A DNA stretch of 56,369 nt from Azospirillum sp. (GTDB lineage: Bacteria; Pseudomonadota; Alphaproteobacteria; Azospirillales; Azospirillaceae). Positions 43,962 to 52,701 of the stretch are shown one piece after another. Positions within the stretch are counted from its first letter, which is position 1. Each line of letters begins with the position of its first letter. A model generated the notes under the pieces. The model had not been told where the DNA came from. It did no database searches and saw nothing but the letters and a program-made list of their open reading frames with translations. The stretch is taken from positions 1 to 56,369 of the forward strand of contig WGNK01000012.1 in NCBI GenBank assembly GCA_016124535.1, in the 5' to 3' direction. Made by a program: the position numbers and the translations under genes.

Positions 43962-45521
43962 ATGTTCGGTCGGGCTCTGCTGTGGATTGCCGTGGTCGCG
44001 ACATTGGGCTCCGGCCCGGCGACGGCGGAGGACTTGCTCCGCCGCTCCCTGGTTGCGGTCCCCTTCAACGTCACCCAGGCGGTCGATGTTTCGATCACCA
44101 CCAGCCGGCCTAGCGTCCGTATCGGCGAAACCATCGAAATCTGCTTCCAAGCGTCCCAGCCGGGTTACGTGACGCTGTGGGATATCGCGACCGACGGCCA
44201 GGTCGGCCGGGTATTCCCCAATGCCTACAGTGGGGACGGTGGCGCGCGCCGGATCGATGGCGGCGCCCGGCAATGCGCCGGGATCCAGGGCGATGCTTTC
44301 CGCTTCCAGGTCGGCGGCCCGCCCGGCCTGGAGGACCTCTACCTGGTCTGGACCACCGCGGGCGCCGCCCAGCCGACCCAGACCGGCTATCGCAGTGCCG
44401 CGGCCTTCGCCGCCGACCTGGACCGGCTGCGTCAGCAGGCGGCCAACCAGTGGGCGACCGCCAAGACCTCCTTCGACATCCTGCCCAGCGAAGCGGCGCA
44501 AGTCGCCCCACGGCCGCCTGCCGCCGCCCCGCCGCCGCCGCCCTCCGCCTGGCCCTCGGCCGCCCCGCTGCCGCCGGTACCGCCGGCTGCAGCGCCCCCG
44601 CCGCCACCCCGGCCGCCCACGGCAGCAGCACCACCCCGGCCGCCGGCCGCAGCGGCACCGCCGCCGTCAGGGGCGGTCCAGGAGCCACAGATCCGCATTC
44701 TGGCGATGGGCGCCAACGTCAAGCCGCTGACCAAGTCCAACCAGGATGCCGAGGTCTTCGTCAAAGCGATGAAGGACATGTTCGGCGTGAAATCCGCCAA
44801 CATCCGACTCTACCGCAACGTCTATAAGCGTCAGTTCAAGGAAGGCATGGATTGGCTGCGCGAGTCTGCCGGTCCTGAGGATCTGGTGGTCATCTACTAT
44901 TCCGGCCATGGCGCCCAGGTGCCCGACCGCAGCGGCAGCGGCATCAACGGCAACGAGTCGGCTTTCGTCCCCTACGAATTCAACAACGAGGATCGGGCGG
45001 GCCCCGGCGATTTCGTGCGCAACAGCGAATTCGTCAAATGGGTCAACGCAATCCCCTCCGGCAACATCGTCACCGTGATCGATTCCTGCCACAGCGGCGG
45101 CTTCTACCGCTCGCTCGGCGAAACCCTGCTCGGCGCCAAGCCCAAATTCTATGTGCCGCCGGCAACCCTGTTCGATGCCATGCTGGGCGGTGACCGGTCG
45201 CCGGCCGCGGCCCAGCAGGTGACCGCGGCACCCCCGATGACCCGCGGAATCGGTGAGCCCGACGACATCCAGAAAGCCCAGCCGCGCGGCAAGGGCATCC
45301 TTCTGGCGGCGGCACGCTGGGATCAATACGCCCTGGAACTGGAGGACGGCAGCCTGTTCACCCTGGCCCTGGTCGAGGTGATGGAAAAGGCGCATTCCGG
45401 CAACCTCAACGACGTGTTCAACACGGTTGCCCGCGAGGTCGACCAGGCGAGCAAGAAGAAACAGTCGCCGGTCGCGGTCGGCCAGCGGGCGATCGCCGAG
45501 CGCATCCGCTTCGTCGACTGA
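43962..45521 (+). CDS. Exported caspase-like protein with DUF4384 domain
   Basis: This 519-residue protein has a signal peptide (cleavage near ATA-EDLL, residue 22), a DUF4384 domain (about 45-135; GETIEICFQASQPGYVTLWD and GQVGRVFPN), a Pro/Ala-rich linker (182-239) and a peptidase C14 caspase domain (243-515). The catalytic dyad is intact: His316 in VVIYYSGHGAQVPD and Cys376 in VTVIDSCHSGGFY. Bacterial metacaspase-like enzymes cleave after Arg or Lys, but roles of exported ones are unknown. GGGAGGACAGGGG precedes the ATG. It stands alone between rne and waaA. Confidence 0.9.
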   Translation: MFGRALLWIAVVATLGSGPATAEDLLRRSLVAVPFNVTQAVDVSITTSRPSVRIGETIEICFQASQPGYVTLWDIATDGQVGRVFPNAYSGDGGARRIDGGARQCAGIQGDAFRFQVGGPPGLEDLYLVWTTAGAAQPTQTGYRSAAAFAADLDRLRQQAANQWATAKTSFDILPSEAAQVAPRPPAAAPPPPPSAWPSAAPLPPVPPAAAPPPPPRPPTAAAPPRPPAAAAPPPSGAVQEPQIRILAMGANVKPLTKSNQDAEVFVKAMKDMFGVKSANIRLYRNVYKRQFKEGMDWLRESAGPEDLVVIYYSGHGAQVPDRSGSGINGNESAFVPYEFNNEDRAGPGDFVRNSEFVKWVNAIPSGNIVTVIDSCHSGGFYRSLGETLLGAKPKFYVPPATLFDAMLGGDRSPAAAQQVTAAPPMTRGIGEPDDIQKAQPRGKGILLAAARWDQYALELEDGSLFTLALVEVMEKAHSGNLNDVFNTVAREVDQASKKKQSPVAVGQRAIAERIRFVD

Positions 45522-45581
45522 CCCACGGGAGCCGGCGCGAAAGCCGTGGCGGGCGTACGGGGGCCATGCTAGACAGCGTTC

Positions 45582-46904
45582 ATGACGCTCGATAGTGTCG
45601 GAACCCCTGCGACCGCCGGCATGTTGTATTCACTTTATCGCGGCTTGACCCAGCTGGGCGGGCCGGCGATCCGCTATTATCTGGACCGCCGCCGCGCCGC
45701 GGGCAAAGAGGATCCTCTGCGCCAGGCGGAGCGGCTGGGCCGCCCGTCCCATCCGCGCCCTGACGGACCGCTGGTCTGGTTCCATGCCGCCAGCATCGGC
45801 GAGTCGCTGTCGATTCTGGTTCTGGTCGACCGCCTGCTCGCGGCCTCGTCCACGGCCAACGTCCTGGTCACCACCGGGACCGTGACCTCGGCCCAGCTGA
45901 TGGCGCGCCGCCTGCCCGCACGGGCCATCCACCAGTTCGTGCCGGTCGACCGTCCCGGTTATGTCAGCGGCTTCCTCGATCATTGGCGGCCAAACCTGGC
46001 GCTGTGGATCGAATCCGAAATTTGGCCCAATATGTTGTGGGAGATCCGCAAGCGCGGGATTCCCGCGGCCTTGCTCAATGCGCGGATGTCGGCGCGCTCA
46101 TTCGACCATTGGCGGCTCGCCCCCGGCTTCGTCCGCCCGCTGCTGTCGACCTTTCGCCTGTGCCTGGCCCAGAGCGAGACCGACGCGTTGCGCCTGCGCC
46201 GGCTCGGCGCCGCACTGGTCGATTGTGTCGGCAATCTCAAATTCTCGGCCGCCCCGCCACCGGCTGAACCCAGCCAGCTGGCCGCGCTGGAACGCGCCCG
46301 CAACGGCCGGCCGGTCTGGCTGTACGCCAGCTCCCACCCCGGCGAGGACGAGATCGCGGCGGCGGTCCACAGGACTCTGGCCCCCCGGCTGCCCGGCCTG
46401 CTCACCATCATCGCGCCGCGCCACCCCCAGCGCGGCAACACCATCGCCGAGCGCCTGCGCGGCCTCGGCCTGTCGGTGGCACGGCGGGCCGAAGGCGCCC
46501 TGCCCGGCCTTGGGGATGCCGCCTATATCGCCGACACCGTCGGCGAGATGGGCCTGCTGTTCCGGCTGGCGCCGGTGGTCTGCGTCGGGGGTTCGCTGGT
46601 CCCCCATGGCGGCCAGAATCCGATCGAGCCGGCACAACTGGGCTGCGCCGTGCTCTATGGCCCGCACATGGAGAATTTCCGCGCGATCACCGCCGAGCTA
46701 GAAGCCGCCGGCGCCGCCCTGCCGGTTGCCGATGCCGAGGCGCTGGGTCGGGCCGCCGGTCGCCTGCTCGAAAGCGAAGCGGCCCGCCGGCCGCTGGTCG
46801 AAGCCGCGCGTCTGGTCACCGAGCGCAACCGCCATGTGGTCGACCGCACCCTCAGCGCGCTGGCGCCGCTGCTCGCCGAGGCGGGAATTCCGACCGCGGC
46901 ATGA
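45582..46904 (+). CDS. waaA: Kdo transferase
   Basis: A 440-residue GT30 enzyme that adds 3-deoxy-D-manno-octulosonic acid to lipid IVA on the inner face of the cytoplasmic membrane. LVWFHAASIGESLSILVLVDRLL (N-terminal acceptor site), LVTTGTVTSAQLMARRLP, WIESEIWPNMLWEIRKRGIPAALLNARMS and VGGSLVPHGGQNPIEPAQLG are diagnostic. ATG 45582 is taken; ATG 45624 (MLYSLYRGLTQLGGP) is an alternative closer to the family N-terminus. It shares ATGA with lpxK. Confidence 0.94.
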   Translation: MTLDSVGTPATAGMLYSLYRGLTQLGGPAIRYYLDRRRAAGKEDPLRQAERLGRPSHPRPDGPLVWFHAASIGESLSILVLVDRLLAASSTANVLVTTGTVTSAQLMARRLPARAIHQFVPVDRPGYVSGFLDHWRPNLALWIESEIWPNMLWEIRKRGIPAALLNARMSARSFDHWRLAPGFVRPLLSTFRLCLAQSETDALRLRRLGAALVDCVGNLKFSAAPPPAEPSQLAALERARNGRPVWLYASSHPGEDEIAAAVHRTLAPRLPGLLTIIAPRHPQRGNTIAERLRGLGLSVARRAEGALPGLGDAAYIADTVGEMGLLFRLAPVVCVGGSLVPHGGQNPIEPAQLGCAVLYGPHMENFRAITAELEAAGAALPVADAEALGRAAGRLLESEAARRPLVEAARLVTERNRHVVDRTLSALAPLLAEAGIPTAA

Positions 46905-47902
46905 AGGCTCCGGATTTCTGGTATCGGCCACCCAGTCTGGCCGCCGCCGCGCTGGGACCCGCGGCTTGGCTTTTCGGCTTGGCCGGCGCCTGGCGGCGCG
47001 CCGGCACAACCCCGTGGCGGGCCGCTATTCCGGTGGTCTGCATCGGCAATCTGGTTGCCGGTGGTCAGGGCAAGACGCCGGTCGCCCTGGCGGTCGCGGA
47101 GGCGGTTGCCCGGCATCGCGCCGGTTCGGGCCGTCCGGTCCATTTTCTCTCCCGTGGCTATGGCGGCCGCGAAGCCGGCCCGCTGCGAGTCGATGCCCAA
47201 CGCCACGATGCCGCGGCCGTCGGCGACGAGCCGCTGCTGTTGGCCGCGCGGGCGCCGACCTGGGTCTCCGCCGACCGCGTCGCCGGTGCCCGCGCCGCTG
47301 CCGCCGCGGGCGCAGGCCTGGTGATCATGGATGATGGCTTCCAGAATCCCGGCCTGGCCAAGGCGCTGTCGCTGATCGTGGTCGATGGCGCCACCGGCTT
47401 CGGCAATGGCCGCCTGATCCCGGCCGGTCCGTTGCGCGAGCCGGTCGCCGCCGGGCTGGCGCGCGCCGATGCCGTGGTGGTGTTGGGCGCCGATCGCACC
47501 GGCGTCGAGGCCGGCCTCCCCGTGGCGCTGCCGGTGCTGCACGCCCGGCTGGAGCCGGAACCGGCAAGCGCCGCTGCGCTGAACGGGCGGCGGGTGCTGG
47601 CATTCGCGGGCATCGGCCGGCCGGCCAAGTTCTTCGAGAGCTGTGCGGAACTCGGCGCCGAGGTGGTCGGGACCGCGGCATTTCCCGACCACCACCCCTA
47701 CCGTCTGGACCAGATCATGGCGCTGGCCGAACGGGCGCGCGGCCAGGCCGCGGTCCTGGTCACCACCGCCAAGGACGCCCTGCGCCTGCCCGAGGCGGTG
47801 CGGACCATGGTCGATGTCCTGGCGGTCCGGGTCGTCTGGCACCGGCCCGAAAGGCTCGACCTCCTGCTCGATCGCGTCCTGGACCCCTGCCATGGCCAAT
47901 AG
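46901..47902 (+). CDS. lpxK: Tetraacyldisaccharide 4'-kinase
   Basis: A 333-residue membrane-associated kinase that phosphorylates the 4' position of the lipid A precursor. The P-loop is VCIGNLVAGGQGKTPVALAVAEA; SRGYGGREAGPLRVD, GDEPLLLAARAPTWVSADR and MDDGFQNPGLAKALSLIVVD are the family motifs. It overlaps waaA by four bases and the acyltransferase gene by 11, showing tight co-translation. Confidence 0.95.
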   Translation: MKAPDFWYRPPSLAAAALGPAAWLFGLAGAWRRAGTTPWRAAIPVVCIGNLVAGGQGKTPVALAVAEAVARHRAGSGRPVHFLSRGYGGREAGPLRVDAQRHDAAAVGDEPLLLAARAPTWVSADRVAGARAAAAAGAGLVIMDDGFQNPGLAKALSLIVVDGATGFGNGRLIPAGPLREPVAAGLARADAVVVLGADRTGVEAGLPVALPVLHARLEPEPASAAALNGRRVLAFAGIGRPAKFFESCAELGAEVVGTAAFPDHHPYRLDQIMALAERARGQAAVLVTTAKDALRLPEAVRTMVDVLAVRVVWHRPERLDLLLDRVLDPCHGQ

Positions 47903-48797
47903 GAGCGCTACGGCGCGCTGGTGGCGACGCCGCCTGTTTTACCCGCTGCAGACCGTGCTCGCCCATCTGGTCTTTGCCGTCTTCGGCATGTTGCCGCCGG
48001 CGGTGGCCTCGGCTCTCGGCGGCTGGCTCGGGCGTTCGATCGGACCGCGGCTGGGGGCTTCGAAAAAGGCCCTCAGCAATCTGCAGCGCGCCCTGCCCGC
48101 CTTGCCGCCCGAGCGCCATCGCGCGATCCTGGGCGGCATGTGGGACAATCTTGGCCGGGTGATCGCCGAGTATCCCCATCTCCGGACCCTGGCCGAAACC
48201 GGGCCGGGCAAGCCGCTGGAAATCGTCGGGCTGGAGCATCTCCACGCGCTGCGCGACGACGGCCGCGCTGGATTCCTGTTTTCCGGCCATCTCGCCAATT
48301 GGGAAATCCTCGGCGTCGCGGCCCGCCGGCTCGGGGTCGAGCTGACCCTGGTCTACCGCGCGCCCAACAATCCGAGTTTCGATCGCCTGCTGCGGCGGGC
48401 CCGCGGCGTGCCGCCCGAACAGCTGGTGCCCAAGGGAGCGGCCGGCGCCTCGGCCCTCTTGCGCGCACTGCGCCGCGGCGGCCACGTCGCCATGCTGGTC
48501 GACCAGAAGATGAACGATGGCGTCGCCGTCCCGTTTTTCGGCCGCGAGGTCATGACCGCGCCGGCTTTGGCCCAGCTCGCCTTGCGCTATCGGCTGCCGG
48601 TGGTACCGGTGCGGGTCGAGCGGCTGGGCGGCATCCGCTGCCGCGTCACCCTGTCGCCCCCCTTGACGTTGCCCGACAGCGGCGACCGCCACGCCGATAC
48701 CCTGGCCGCGATGACCGAGGTCAACGCGCTGTTGGAGAGCTGGATCCGCGAGCGCCCCGAGCAATGGCTGTGGCTGCATCGCCGCTGGCCGGATTGA
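47892..48797 (+). CDS. Lipid A biosynthesis lauroyl-type acyltransferase
   Basis: A 301-residue inner-membrane protein of the LpxL/LpxM (HtrB) family that adds a secondary acyl chain to Kdo-lipid IVA. One N-terminal transmembrane helix (about 15-37) is followed by the catalytic HX4E motif in FSGHLANWEIL and by VYRAPNNPSFDRLLRRAR and VDQKMNDGVAVPFFG. HTLA-type ending WLWLHRRWPD is typical. It starts inside the end of lpxK. Acyl length cannot be told. Confidence 0.93.
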   Translation: MANRSATARWWRRRLFYPLQTVLAHLVFAVFGMLPPAVASALGGWLGRSIGPRLGASKKALSNLQRALPALPPERHRAILGGMWDNLGRVIAEYPHLRTLAETGPGKPLEIVGLEHLHALRDDGRAGFLFSGHLANWEILGVAARRLGVELTLVYRAPNNPSFDRLLRRARGVPPEQLVPKGAAGASALLRALRRGGHVAMLVDQKMNDGVAVPFFGREVMTAPALAQLALRYRLPVVPVRVERLGGIRCRVTLSPPLTLPDSGDRHADTLAAMTEVNALLESWIRERPEQWLWLHRRWPD

Positions 48798-48801
48798 ACC
48801 G

Positions 48802-49389
48802 ATGCGCCTGTGCTTCTTCGGCGATAGCTTCGTCAACGGCACCGGCGACCCCGACTGCCTGGGCTGGGTCGGCCGGGTCTGCGCCGCCGAACGTCGGCGC
48901 GGCCACGACCTCACGGTCTACAACCTGGGCATCCGGCGCGACACCAGCGCCGATCTTGCGCGGCGCTGGCAAGATGAGGCGCAACGCCGCCTGCCCCTGG
49001 AGCAAGACGGCCGCCTGGTCTTCTCGTTCGGGGCTAATGACTGCGTGATCGAGGATGGCCGCCGCCGGGTCGGCTTCGAGCAGACGCTGCGCCACGCCGG
49101 GACGATCCTGACCGCGGCCTCCGCCCTGGCCCCGACCCTGATGATCGGCCCGCCGCCGCTCGCCGAGGGCGACGCCGACGCCCGCATCGCCCCGCTGTCG
49201 GCGGCGCTGGGTGGGTGCTGTCGCCAACTTGGCGTCCCCTTCCTCGACCCGTTCCCGGACCTTGCCGCGTCCGGGGCCTGGCGCCGCGAGGCCGCCGCCG
49301 GCGACGGTGCCCATCCCGGGCAACAAGGTTACGCCGAGCTGGCCGCGCTGGTCGCCGCGTGGCCGGCGTGGCGGGCGTGGTTTCGCTGA
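48802..49389 (+). CDS. SGNH/GDSL-type esterase
   Basis: A 195-residue hydrolase. Block I is FFGDSFVNGTGD with the nucleophile Ser; block III is FSFGANDCV with the oxyanion Asn; block V is GDGAHPGQQGYAEL with the Asp-His pair. Such enzymes deacylate lipids, sugars or thioesters. It begins four bases after the acyltransferase gene, so it is probably in the lipid A operon and may modify a surface lipid or glycan, which is inference. Confidence 0.9.
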   Translation: MRLCFFGDSFVNGTGDPDCLGWVGRVCAAERRRGHDLTVYNLGIRRDTSADLARRWQDEAQRRLPLEQDGRLVFSFGANDCVIEDGRRRVGFEQTLRHAGTILTAASALAPTLMIGPPPLAEGDADARIAPLSAALGGCCRQLGVPFLDPFPDLAASGAWRREAAAGDGAHPGQQGYAELAALVAAWPAWRAWFR

Positions 49390-49454
49390 GCCGTTTGCGT
49401 GAATGCCCGACGTCGGCTAGAAGACGCGCGTCAAGAGACCGAGGAGCGCAGATC

Positions 49455-50276
49455 ATGAGCCGGACCATCGCCGGACTGCTGGCCGGGCTGGTCCGGGGCG
49501 GTAGCGCCTGGATGAAGCCCTATCGCCGCACCATCACCCGTGCCCTGGTGGCCGAACAGGTGACGCCGACCATCACCGTCGCCACCCCGGCCGGGCCGCT
49601 GGCGTTCTACTCGCCGAGTGCCCGCGCGCTGCACGACCCCTGGCATCTCGCCCAGGGCGAGCCCGAGACCATCCGCTGGCTCGACGGCCTGGGCGCGAAC
49701 GAGGTGCTGTGGGATATCGGCGCCAATGTCGGGCTCTATGCCCTCTATGCCGCCAGGGCCAGGGGTATGCGGGTGCTGGCGTTCGAGCCGAGCGCGTCGA
49801 GCTATGCCGTGCTGGTGCGCAACGTCGAGCTGAACCGGCTCGACCCCCTGATCGACCCCTACTGCCTGGCCTTCGACCAGACCACCCGGCTCGACCACCT
49901 GCACATGGCCCATACCGAGGCCGGGCACTCGATGCATGCCTTCGGCCAGAGCCACACCATCGAAGGCGAGATCGCCACGGTGTTCCGCCAGGCGGTTGCC
50001 GGCTTCTCGGTCGACGACTTCTGCCGGCTGTTCCAGCCGCCGCCGCCCGACCACATCAAGCTCGACGTCGATAGCATCGAGGTGAAAATCCTGCGCGGCG
50101 CCGAACACACGCTGCGGACCGCGGTCAGAAGCGTGCTGGTCGAGGTCGACGATCTGATCACCGGCGACAACGGCCGCGAAATCCGCGCCTTCCTGACTTC
50201 GATCGGCTTCACCGAAGTCAAAGACTTCGCCCCGGATCCCACCGCGCGCAATACGCTGTTTCGTCGCTCGATTTAG
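49455..50276 (+). CDS. FkbM family methyltransferase
   Basis: A 273-residue S-adenosylmethionine-dependent enzyme. The SAM-binding motif is EVLWDIGANVGLYALYAARA, followed by VLAFEPSASSYAVLVRNVELN and the FkbM block PPDHIKLDVDSIEVKILRGAEHTLRTA. FkbM enzymes methylate hydroxyls of sugars or polyketides; near LPS genes a sugar O-methylation is plausible. GAGGAG precedes the ATG at 49455. It is the last gene before the accessory region. Confidence 0.9.
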   Translation: MSRTIAGLLAGLVRGGSAWMKPYRRTITRALVAEQVTPTITVATPAGPLAFYSPSARALHDPWHLAQGEPETIRWLDGLGANEVLWDIGANVGLYALYAARARGMRVLAFEPSASSYAVLVRNVELNRLDPLIDPYCLAFDQTTRLDHLHMAHTEAGHSMHAFGQSHTIEGEIATVFRQAVAGFSVDDFCRLFQPPPPDHIKLDVDSIEVKILRGAEHTLRTAVRSVLVEVDDLITGDNGREIRAFLTSIGFTEVKDFAPDPTARNTLFRRSI

Positions 50277-50477
50277 AGTCAGTGACAACCCGGCCGCCCC
50301 TGCAGAGAGCCCCGGTGAGCTTCCGGCCGCTCCGTGGCTCCGTCATGCCAATCGATGGCGCATCACTCCGATAGCCGATGCTCGGATCAGCCCGCCCCCC
50401 TTCGACCAACTCCCGCCCGCCCGTGCAGAGAGCCCTGCCACCGTCGCAATAGGGTTCGGTTTTGAGACAGTTGCCTG

Positions 50478-50689
50478 CTACAAACAAGCATAGAAGCAGG
50501 TTGATGTTGACTCTATTCCATATCTGACCATTGCCCTAAGATTCATGTGCGCTCCACCTTCGGTAAGCGGAATACCGCAGACCTTTTCAGCTGCTTCTTT
50601 CGCTGTAGCTGCTTCGACGTGGCCCCCGGCAAGTAATCATTCTCCGGCCGCCCGTGATCGTCACAGCGTCTAACTTTGAAAAGTGGCAT
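50478..50689 (-). pseudogene. Small frameshifted open reading frame
   Basis: GGAGG at eight bases precedes ATG 50689, which opens MPLFKVRRCDDHGRPENDYL and then PGAT. The frame then degenerates, while the alternative frame from about 50612 reads VEAATAKEAAEKVCGIPLTE and GGAHMNLRAMVRYGIEST to a stop at 50478, which is much more protein-like. A single frameshift near 50615 would join the two. The family is unknown. It lies downstream of the truncated membrane gene on the same strand. Confidence 0.4.
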
Positions 50690-50799
50690 CAGATTGCCCT
50701 CCGACGTATCCATATCAACCGCAGAAATAAGCAATTCAAACGGGAATACAAGGAACCTTTCATCATGTTGCCGCTGTGTATGGACGTTCCGGATAATCC

Positions 50800-51213
50800 T
50801 TACGCAGATCCGCCGCTGTTAAGACATCTCTCCATAACACTCATCGCCAGTGCTCCGGGGATTGTTGCCTCTCTCCATGATTTTCTAATTTTCCCTACGA
50901 TTTTAGGAATCATGTAAGCTGCGGATAGAACGCAAAAAATCCAATACACTATGTTTTCAGACCATGTATATCCGAACGACATTTTTTCCGTTAGAATCCA
51001 AAAACCCGCCCCAAGAAGAGCAGAAAACAATAATGTTGAACAAATTGAAACACCCATGCCGATGAGGTTTTGACGACGCGGAACTTTACCTAAAATTGCC
51101 CCAATAACGCAAATCACAAAATTTATGAATGATAGCCAGCTTTGGGAAAATATTTGCGTTGATAACATCCCCCATAATGGGGCTACTATGACAACTCCAA
51201 AGAACCATGCCAT
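50800..51213 (-). CDS. Hypothetical membrane protein, probably 5'-truncated
   Basis: A 137-residue reading from ATG 51213 with four hydrophobic segments: FFGVVIVAPLWGML, WLSFINFVICVIGAILG, GVSICSTLLFSALLGAGFWI and IVYWIFCVLSAAYMIPKIVG, and a basic tail. No family recognised. The DNA is AT-richer than the surrounding genome. The ISAs1 remnant begins only two bases beyond the ATG, so the original 5' end was probably replaced by the insertion and this ATG may be internal. Confidence 0.5.
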   Translation of the reverse strand: MAWFFGVVIVAPLWGMLSTQIFSQSWLSFINFVICVIGAILGKVPRRQNLIGMGVSICSTLLFSALLGAGFWILTEKMSFGYTWSENIVYWIFCVLSAAYMIPKIVGKIRKSWREATIPGALAMSVMERCLNSGGSA

Positions 51214-51217
51214 ATGA

Positions 51218-51643
51218 GGCCACGGCCGGATCGAAGTCCGCCATATCACCGTCAGCCGTGAGGTCGTACCCTGCCTGGATTTGCCGGGTCTTGCCCAGGT
51301 CTGCCGGATCGCCCGGACCCGTGAAATCAATGGCAAGACCAGCCATGAAATCGTCTATGCCATTACCAGTCTGTCCCACACCGAGACCAGTCCTGCTGCT
51401 TTACTCGCCCTCAACTGCGAACATTGGGAAATGGAAAACCGTCTGCACTGGCGGTATGACGTTATCCTGCGCGAGGATGACAGCAAAATTCGCTCCGACA
51501 CCGCCCCACAAGCCTTGGCTGCCTTGCGCAGCACCATGCTTCAGCTCGTCAACGCCATGCCCGGACCCCTCGCCGCCATCCGCGAGACCTTCGCCGAAAA
51601 CCGCCATCACGCCATCGCAACTGTCAAGACCAGCTTTCTTTGA
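51218..51643 (+). pseudogene. ISAs1-family transposase, C-terminal remnant
   Basis: The frame reads GHGRIEVRHITVSREVVPCL, DLPGLAQVCRIARTREINGK, TSHEIVYAITSLSHTE, ALLALNCEHWEMENRLHWRY and DVILREDDSKIRSDTAPQAL, the C-terminal third of ISAs1-family DDE transposases including the last catalytic Glu in NRLHW. It is preceded in frame by a stop at 51215, so the N-terminal two thirds are gone. Confidence 0.8.
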
Positions 51644-51671
51644 CTGTCCCTGGCAGTCGTCTCGGGCGGTC

Positions 51672-51700
51672 TTGACAGTTTCGGGCGACGGCAGTTTTAT
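51672..51700 (+). promoter_or_regulatory. Putative promoter upstream of the periplasmic protein gene
   Basis: A perfect TTGACA at 51672-51677 is followed after 17 bases by TTTTAT at 51695-51700. It lies just beyond the ISAs1 remnant and 112 bases before the GTG at 51813. Confidence 0.4.
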
Positions 51701-51812
51701 GATCTGCGTCGCGGCGTCGGCGGATGGCAAGCCGCCTTAATCCTGCTGGGCGGGGAGCCGACCGGCCGCCGATGGCGCCGCACTGTAATCGCCATAAATT
51801 TGGAGCGACTGC

Positions 51813-52583
51813 GTGCCCGATTTTACCCATCCCATCGCCGCCTCGAACGCCATTGATCACGATCGAGCCGCTCCGACCGAATTTCTCCGACTGACGGCGG
51901 TGCGGGCGATGATGATCGCCCTGGTATTGGCTGGGCTATTGGCTGGCCTGCCGGCATTGTTCGGCCCGGTGAACGCCGCCGAGCCCGCCGCTCCCCAGGC
52001 ACCGGCCGCCACCACCTTTCGCCTCACCGGCTTCCGTTCAGCCCAGTTCGGGATGACCGAAGACCAGGTCAAGAAGGTGATCGTCAAGGATTTCAATGTC
52101 AACCAGAAGGATATCTCACGGACCGAAAACCTGGCGGAGAAGACGGAAGTCTTGAGCATCGCGGTCAAGGACCTGATGCCGAGCGGCGGCGATGCCTATA
52201 TAACTTACATTTTTGGCTATCAGAGCCACAAGTTAATCCAGATTAACGTCAATTGGGGTGCGCCTATCCACGCCAATACTCCTTTGGAAAGTCTGGTTGC
52301 CGCCGCCAATAGTCTTCGCAGCTATCTGATTTCGGTCGGCTATCGGACCGACAGCATGGTGGTAAATGCCAATCTGCCCGATGGATCGATCCTGGTCTTC
52401 CGGGGGGTCGACGTCGACAATCGTGCGGCGGTTTTGGTGCTGACTGGGGTGCCGGCCCCGCGGACCGGTGACGGCGACGCGGCGGCGAAGCCGCCGACAC
52501 CGCCGCCACCGACCCTGCAGCTGTCCTATATCAGCGACCCCGCCAACCCCGATATCTACAAGATCAAGCCGGGCCAATTCTAG
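51813..52583 (+). CDS. Exported protein of unknown function
   Basis: A 256-residue protein. Residues about 26-52 (AVRAMMIALVLAGLLAGLPA) form a signal-anchor or late signal peptide ending VNAAEPAAP. The body, with FRLTGFRSAQFGMTEDQVKK and VIVKDFNVNQKDISRTEN, looks like a small periplasmic alpha/beta domain of the sort that begins FG(M)T..QV. A Pro/Ala-rich linker and short tail follow. No family named. The GTG start has TTGGAG upstream. It is the first intact gene after the IS remnant. Confidence 0.7.
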   Translation: MPDFTHPIAASNAIDHDRAAPTEFLRLTAVRAMMIALVLAGLLAGLPALFGPVNAAEPAAPQAPAATTFRLTGFRSAQFGMTEDQVKKVIVKDFNVNQKDISRTENLAEKTEVLSIAVKDLMPSGGDAYITYIFGYQSHKLIQINVNWGAPIHANTPLESLVAAANSLRSYLISVGYRTDSMVVNANLPDGSILVFRGVDVDNRAAVLVLTGVPAPRTGDGDAAAKPPTPPPPTLQLSYISDPANPDIYKIKPGQF

Positions 52584-52701
52584 CGCACCGTCTCTCGAGC
52601 GCGCCGTCAGCGCGAGTGGCGGCGATCCCGGGGCCGGTCAATCGGAACCGGGGATCGCCGCCGCGGTCTCGCGGACCGGGCTGGCCCGCTGCGAACGCAG
52701 C

